Assembly: GCF_022581195.2 (NCBI RefSeq)
Contig: NC_061456.1
Location: 6,574,501-6,638,500, forward strand
Origin: Helicoverpa zea
Taxonomy: Eukaryota; Arthropoda; Insecta; Lepidoptera; Noctuidae
DNA: 64,000 nt
Reading direction: 5' to 3'
Part shown: positions 60,101 through 64,000 of the stretch, piece by piece
How the letters are laid out: the number at the start of each line of letters is the position of its first letter
Position numbering within the stretch: position 1 is the stretch's first letter
Made by a program: the position numbers and the translations under genes
Notes under the pieces: generated by a model
Told to the model about the DNA's origin: nothing
Database searches by the model: none
The model's input: the letters and a program-made list of their open reading frames with translations, nothing else

Positions 60101-63100
60101 CAAAATGATGCTGTATTTAATACAAGCTTCTGCCAGCGGTTTCACCCGCATCCCGTGGGAACCTTTGCACGAACCCGGATAAAGTAGCCTATAGCCTTCC
60201 TCGATAAATGGGCTATCTCACACTGAAGTAATTTTTCCAATCGGACCAGTATAGTATTTGTATAGATTATAACAGAAACGGTAAAACATGCAAAACAAGA
60301 CGCAAGCACAAAACGAGCAAATACTGAACTGAATGATGTTCAAAAACACTGTGTGGTCAAATTAAAAGGGTTGTAAACACAACTTTTATTATGAGCTTAC
60401 ACAACGCCTAACAGACTCCTTCGAGTTTATTACTCAAACCGTACTTCTCGGCAAGCGTCCCTTTGCAGTATTCGATTCATTTGTTTGTTTGGGATCCAAG
60501 TAAAACCAAAAATTCTTAAAATCTCTAACTCGGCTAGAAAATCTGGGCTTTTGACTGTTTTGTAATCTAAACACGATTGTTTTTATCACCTCTCCATGCG
60601 AGGATTTGAATTAAAAGTTTTTTTGTGTTGCTACATTTATTTTTCTTTCTAAGGAGAAATGATTAGATCCTTAACGGGTTGCATTTGATTTGATCTACTG
60701 TACCGGCAGTTATTAAATAAGGGACGAAGAAATTCATAAAATACAAAAAACTTACCTGTGTTAATACAAAAAAATATATACAATCTAGCCGACCGGAATA
60801 TAAAGTAGAGAAAGAGTTAACTGCCTAGTGATAACATAGTAATAAATTACAAATGATAACGATCAACCAATTTAAGAACTGTGGGAATCCACCGAAGGAA
60901 GGAAAGTTGATCGTCATCAGCTAGAAAGAAATATCCGGCACCAATCTGCTTTTAAAATCTCAAATGATTTCATTATTGGGGATCGCTACTTGCGATCCTT
61001 ACAGTGTTGTCTGTTCTAAATAGATCCTTTTAACTTAAGCTTGTTATGCGAGTACCTATCCATGAAAAAAACTCGCTTCTTTATAAATACCAACTTTATA
61101 AAAAGTTTAAATGAAACCTTAATTTATTTAATTTTAATTTATTCTTTATTGCACACTTAACAACAAATATATAAAAATAATACAGACAGTTTATGTACAA
61201 TGGCGAGCTTAACCCAGAATTGGGTTCTCTTACAGCCAACCTTAAAGCCATAGAGAGATTCGATAGTGGTAGGGTAGATTCAAAAAAGTGCACAACAAAC
61301 ATTAATAATTAAAGAAATATATATATATATATATATAAAATAACAATATACTAAACATATATATGTAGTAAAACTACACAATACATAAACATAATACACA
61401 TAAAAAAAATATATATATATATACATACAAATATAAATGTCATTCATGATGATAAATAGTAATCCTTTACTCGTCTCTTGAATGCACCCAACGATGGGCT
61501 TTCGCGTATTGAGTGTGGAAGGGAATTCCACAGTCTCACAGCACGAACAGTGAACGATCCATCATAGCGGCTCGTAGTGTGGGAAGGGACACGAAGAAGG
61601 AGAGATGAGGAAGTGCGACAAGGTTTGCCTCTCGGAACAAGAAACTCAAAACGTTCCCGAAGATATCTTGGTGAGAGGGGATTATAGAGAACAGAGAAGA
61701 GAAAAGAAAGAATGTGAGCATCTCGACGCCGCCGAATAGGCAACCACTTCAACTGACTTCGAAATTCCGACACGTGGTCGTACTTCCTGAGCCCAAAAAT
61801 GAAGCGGATGCACAGATTCTGCAGACGTTCGAGCTTGTCTAGAAGTTCCTCAGTCGCATCAAGGAAACAGACATCAGCGTAATCTAGTAGTGGGAGAAGA
61901 AGCGACTGAGCGAGAGTAATTTTGGTTGAAAAAGGCAGGAACTTTTGGAGCCGTTTAAGAGACTGAAACGTGCAAAATACTCTCCTGCTTACTTCCGCAA
62001 TGTGTTTACCCCAAGACAAGTGGCAATCCATTAACACACCCAGGTTTTTGACGTGCGAAGAGTAATTTATAATGACATTATCATACAAGAGTGGCGGAGA
62101 AGATTGCAACCTATTTAGAAAATATCTGCCACCAACAATGATAGCTTGAGATTTAGAGGGGTTGACTAAAAGTCCAAAGCTCTTAGCCCACTGACTTATG
62201 TTGTCAAGATCATTATTGATGGCATCAATTGTCCTAGGAAGCTCCTCAAGGTTACAATGTTGATAAAGCTGCAAATCGTCTGCATAGAGATGGTAATGTG
62301 AAGTAAGTGACTTTGTGATGGCGTTAATAAAAACGGAGAAAAGTAGAGGAGAGAGAACGCCGCCCTGAGGAACACCCGCAGCAAGATCACACCACTCAGA
62401 GGAACCCTCGTCAGAGCGAACCGACTGCGAGCGACCTCGAAGATAGGAACTAAACCACGCAATTACAGACGGAGATATATTAAGAGAAGAGAGGATTCCT
62501 AGGAGGATGTCAAAATCAACTGAGTTAAAAGCACTACTGAAATCCAGTAGTACCAATACAGTTAAGCGCCGGTGCTCCATAGCCAGGCGAATGTCATCCG
62601 TGATTTTCACCAGAGCGGAGACAGTGCTATGGCCCGGACGAAAACCAGACTGGTATGGACTCAGCAGGCTGTTAGAGGAAAGAAAGTGAGACAGTTGATT
62701 ATTGACAACACTCTCAAGGACTTTGGAGAGGATTGGAAGTATGGATATTGGACGGAACTGGGAAACGGAGGAGGGATTGGGTACCTTGGGCAAAGGCAAT
62801 ACATGGGCTTTTTTCCATGCTGAAGGAAAGGAACTGGTAAATAAGGTGAAGTTAAGGAGGGTTAGGAGAAACCCTCATCGATATTAAGACACAGGTTTAG
62901 ATCGTAGGTATTATCATCTCTTTGATTAAGGTCTACAATATCTATTTTGTAATTAAGACAATTCAATGTAGGTAATAGATTTCACGGCAAAGTTTGCACG
63001 TGGCGTCTGGTTTCTCTTCTAACAATTTTAATTGTAGAACAGTTTTGGCTATTATATTGTTTCTTTGAATTCAATACAACGAAGTTAATGCGTATATAAT

Positions 63101-63301
63101 ACAATTGAAAACTTACAGTATACCATCGTCTTCTCTCATGTCTTTCGAAGAGAAGTAGACAAAGGCGCCATTGCCTGGCCAGTCAGGAATGGGTTGTGGT
63201 TCGAAGGTAGCTACGGAACCATATTCCTCCGCTAACCGCTCCAACAAGTAGCGGGCCATCCATAGATCATCGGCTGACTTGATTCCCGGACTCGGCCCCA
63301 C
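54013..63301 (-). CDS. Glutamine synthetase-like protein, last three coding exons
   Basis: Minus-strand exons 63301-63117, 60097-59958 and 54161-54013 with agreeing phases encode the C-terminal 158 residues of a eukaryotic glutamine synthetase (family: ATP + glutamate + ammonia to glutamine). Alignable blocks: [78 protein letters not shown]. Against animal enzymes, remembered rather than searched, GAGCHTNFST is here [10 protein letters not shown] and GFHETS is GKNGLP. The metal-binding His, the nucleotide-contacting Asn and the catalytic-flap Glu are thus replaced. The Arg of RRLTG, NR and RIPR and the E and R of LEDRR are kept. No stop codons or frameshifts are seen. Probably an expressed but non-catalytic or altered paralogue; the N-terminal exons lie beyond the right edge or were not recognised. 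Confidence 0.88.
54162..59704 (-). other. Intron of the glutamine synthetase-like gene, no further feature
   Basis: 5.5 kb AT-rich. Frames at 54571-54762, 54947-55491, 55928-56134, 56751-56990 and 58138-58356 show no domain. No clear repeat ends. Confidence 0.5.
59705..59935. mobile_element. MITE with 60-bp perfect terminal inverted repeats
   Basis: The arms 59705-59764 and 59876-59935 are exact reverse complements starting TATAGTTCGGCCATTCAGAG, around a 111-bp AT-rich centre. The outermost TA on each side may be the target duplication (TA, mariner-like, or TWA, Harbinger-like). The perfect match suggests a young copy. Confidence 0.9.
59958..60097 (-). CDS. Glutamine synthetase-like exon (RRLTG block)
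   Basis: 140 nt, acceptor CATTTTGCAG|T, donor CTGCAG|GTAACT. It encodes [20 protein letters not shown], then the [12 protein letters not shown] block and DFTAG. A MITE begins 22 bp beyond its donor. Confidence 0.88.
60122..60270. repeat. Degenerate dispersed repeat (same family as 49592)
   Basis: CGGTTTCACCCGCATCCCGT, then GATAAAGTAGCCTATAGCC and TTTTTCCAATCGGACCAGTA. Motif order matches the copy at 49592. Fragments of this kind are abundant in moth genomes; class unassigned. It starts about 25 bp upstream of the glutamine synthetase-like exon. Confidence 0.5.
60271..61114 (-). other. Intron of the glutamine synthetase-like gene, no feature
   Basis: AT-rich sequence between a degenerate repeat and the LINE tail. 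Confidence 0.5.
61115..62880 (-). mobile_element. 5'-truncated CR1/jockey-like LINE
   Basis: Minus-strand element: a reverse-transcriptase ORF (to 61444), a 3' region with (TA)n runs at 61318-61337 and 61409-61421, an AATAAA near 61144, and a short TTAAA/TTAAAT-type tail at about 61120-61140. The frame continues upstream of the internal start through [20 protein letters not shown] to about 62880, where it is cut off. It lies in the same orientation as the host glutamine synthetase-like gene, within its intron. Confidence 0.85.
61444..62875 (-). CDS. Reverse transcriptase of a truncated LINE
   Basis: About 475 uninterrupted codons without a proper start (truncated). Numbered from the codon at 62799: [16 protein letters not shown] (14-29), SGFRPGHST (51-59), [14 protein letters not shown] (84-97, catalytic Asp), [18 protein letters not shown] (142-159), LYADDLQLY (171-179, catalytic pair). 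The C-terminal [20 protein letters not shown] block is typical of CR1/jockey-group elements. The endonuclease is missing. The intact frame suggests a recent copy. Confidence 0.88.
63117..63301 (-). CDS. Glutamine synthetase-like exon (mid catalytic domain)
   Basis: 185 nt, acceptor CGATATTTTACAG|GTG, donor ATACT|GTAAGT. It begins at the VGP motif (VGPCEGI in typical enzymes, VGPSPGI here) and includes the altered NGAGCH-type block. It ends at DGIL in phase 2. Confidence 0.88.
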
Positions 63302-63716
63302 CTGTAAAATATCGATTAGACTAATATTCATACACCAAAATAATTATTAAATCCGTGAATATAAATATTTTTGGAACCTGAGTGAAAAAAAAAACATTTA
63401 TTTTTATTGGCAATCTGGAACATTTCTTTAAAGAGAAAATATTTGTTCATAACAGTTTTTTGTGCTATTATAGTAACTTTAAATTGTGCCTAACTATGTT
63501 CATCACGTGTCGCATGTAGGCTAAGATGCCAACCATTCGAGTTTCCTCCTCAATTTGATTTCAAATTCGTCCTAATTTCAGGTTATAGCATTGCATAATG
63601 AAAATGTAGATTGGAACATCTTCTACATTCAAATTATACAAGTTCTAAAAATGAATGGAACATTTACGTAATAAACGATGTTATTTAAACGATTTCGTCG
63701 TAAAAGCATCTAATAG
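63302..63716. other. Presumed intron upstream of the glutamine synthetase-like exon, no feature
   Basis: AT-rich. No earlier glutamine synthetase exon recognised. Confidence 0.4.
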
Positions 63717-63800
63717 TCAGTGAAGCGATAACTAGCAGCGTAAGTAAATGGACCGAGCCGGGTGAATGCCAAACCCCGTTTTGATGTACGCAGCACAGTT

Positions 63801-63870
63801 ATGGCTGTTTTGGGAGATTGTTTAGCGAAATATGTACACCCTGTTTTGCTCGCAAAGAGAAAGGTCATAG
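63801..63870 (+). CDS. Possible first coding exon of an unidentified gene
   Basis: ATG in fair context (CAGTTATGG) opens 23 codons (MAVLGDCLAKYVHPVLLAKR then KVI plus a split Gly) that end at a strong donor, ATAG|GTAAGA. About 80 bp upstream, TCAGT at about 63717 could be an arthropod initiator, and the leader is less AT-rich than its surroundings. I do not recognise the protein. It would run divergently from, or nested within, the glutamine synthetase-like gene. It could be chance. Confidence 0.3.
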
Positions 63871-64000
63871 GTAAGATCTATTTACGCAAAACACTAAAAT
63901 AGGCCAAAGTAAAAGTCTCTTTTAACACTTTTCTTTACGCAAATTTTGTTTTCAAATAAGTTAATCTCGCTTTGTCACGCAACTGCTACAGAAATCCTAA

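Noticed and set aside
1..64000. CRISPR arrays, operons, phage or bacterial defence systems
   Set aside because: The window is plainly a metazoan nuclear genome with large introns; no regularly spaced repeats were seen.

Overview
The window is nuclear DNA from an insect, most likely a moth (Lepidoptera). It is AT-rich. Its genes are split by GT-AG introns that can run to many kilobases. It is full of transposon debris of kinds common in moth genomes: tRNA-derived SINEs, RTE-like and other non-LTR elements, Harbinger-like and hAT-like foldback elements, and Helitron-like ends. Assignment to Lepidoptera is inference from repeat types and gene content; no species is claimed.

Three multi-exon protein genes can be assembled. 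(1) Minus strand, about 1405-7014: a leucine-rich-repeat (LRR) protein. It has an N-terminal cysteine cap, about a dozen 24-residue LRRs and the start of a C-terminal cysteine cap. Exon phases agree across six exons. Its signal-peptide exon and its 3' end were not found. (2) Plus strand, about 21732-52650: a leucokinin (kinin) receptor, a class A neuropeptide GPCR. Eleven coding exons sum to 1455 nt (484 codons plus stop). The first is an inferred 11-nt coding piece using a GC donor. (3) Minus strand, 54013-63301: the last three coding exons of a glutamine synthetase-like gene. Several residues that bind metal or act in catalysis in animal glutamine synthetase are replaced, so it may be a non-catalytic paralogue. 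Genes 2 and 3 converge, with stop codons about 1.4 kb apart. A possible first exon of an unidentified plus-strand gene lies at 63801-63870.

Between and inside the genes: a SINE carrying an RTE insertion with a 5' inversion (3388-3900); a Harbinger-like MITE 40 bp from an LRR exon (7055-7455); a 148-bp-arm palindrome (9008-9376); a gag-only non-LTR element (12723-14400); a 44-bp perfect hairpin (15804-15898); nested GC-rich foldbacks (16541-16973); a hAT remnant inserted inside a foldback MITE (17992-18720); a truncated reverse-transcriptase LINE (24787-26284); a second nested Harbinger-like MITE (28028-28472); two copies of one SINE with long target-site duplications (42237, 53193); a MITE with 60-bp perfect terminal repeats 22 bp from a glutamine synthetase splice donor (59705-59935); and a second truncated LINE (about 61120-62880).

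I see no CRISPR array, rRNA, operon or prokaryotic-type system, and no convincing intact tRNA gene. The most unusual items are the glutamine synthetase-like pseudoenzyme candidate, the GC-donor micro-exon start of the kinin receptor, the gag-only element and the series of well-preserved foldback structures.
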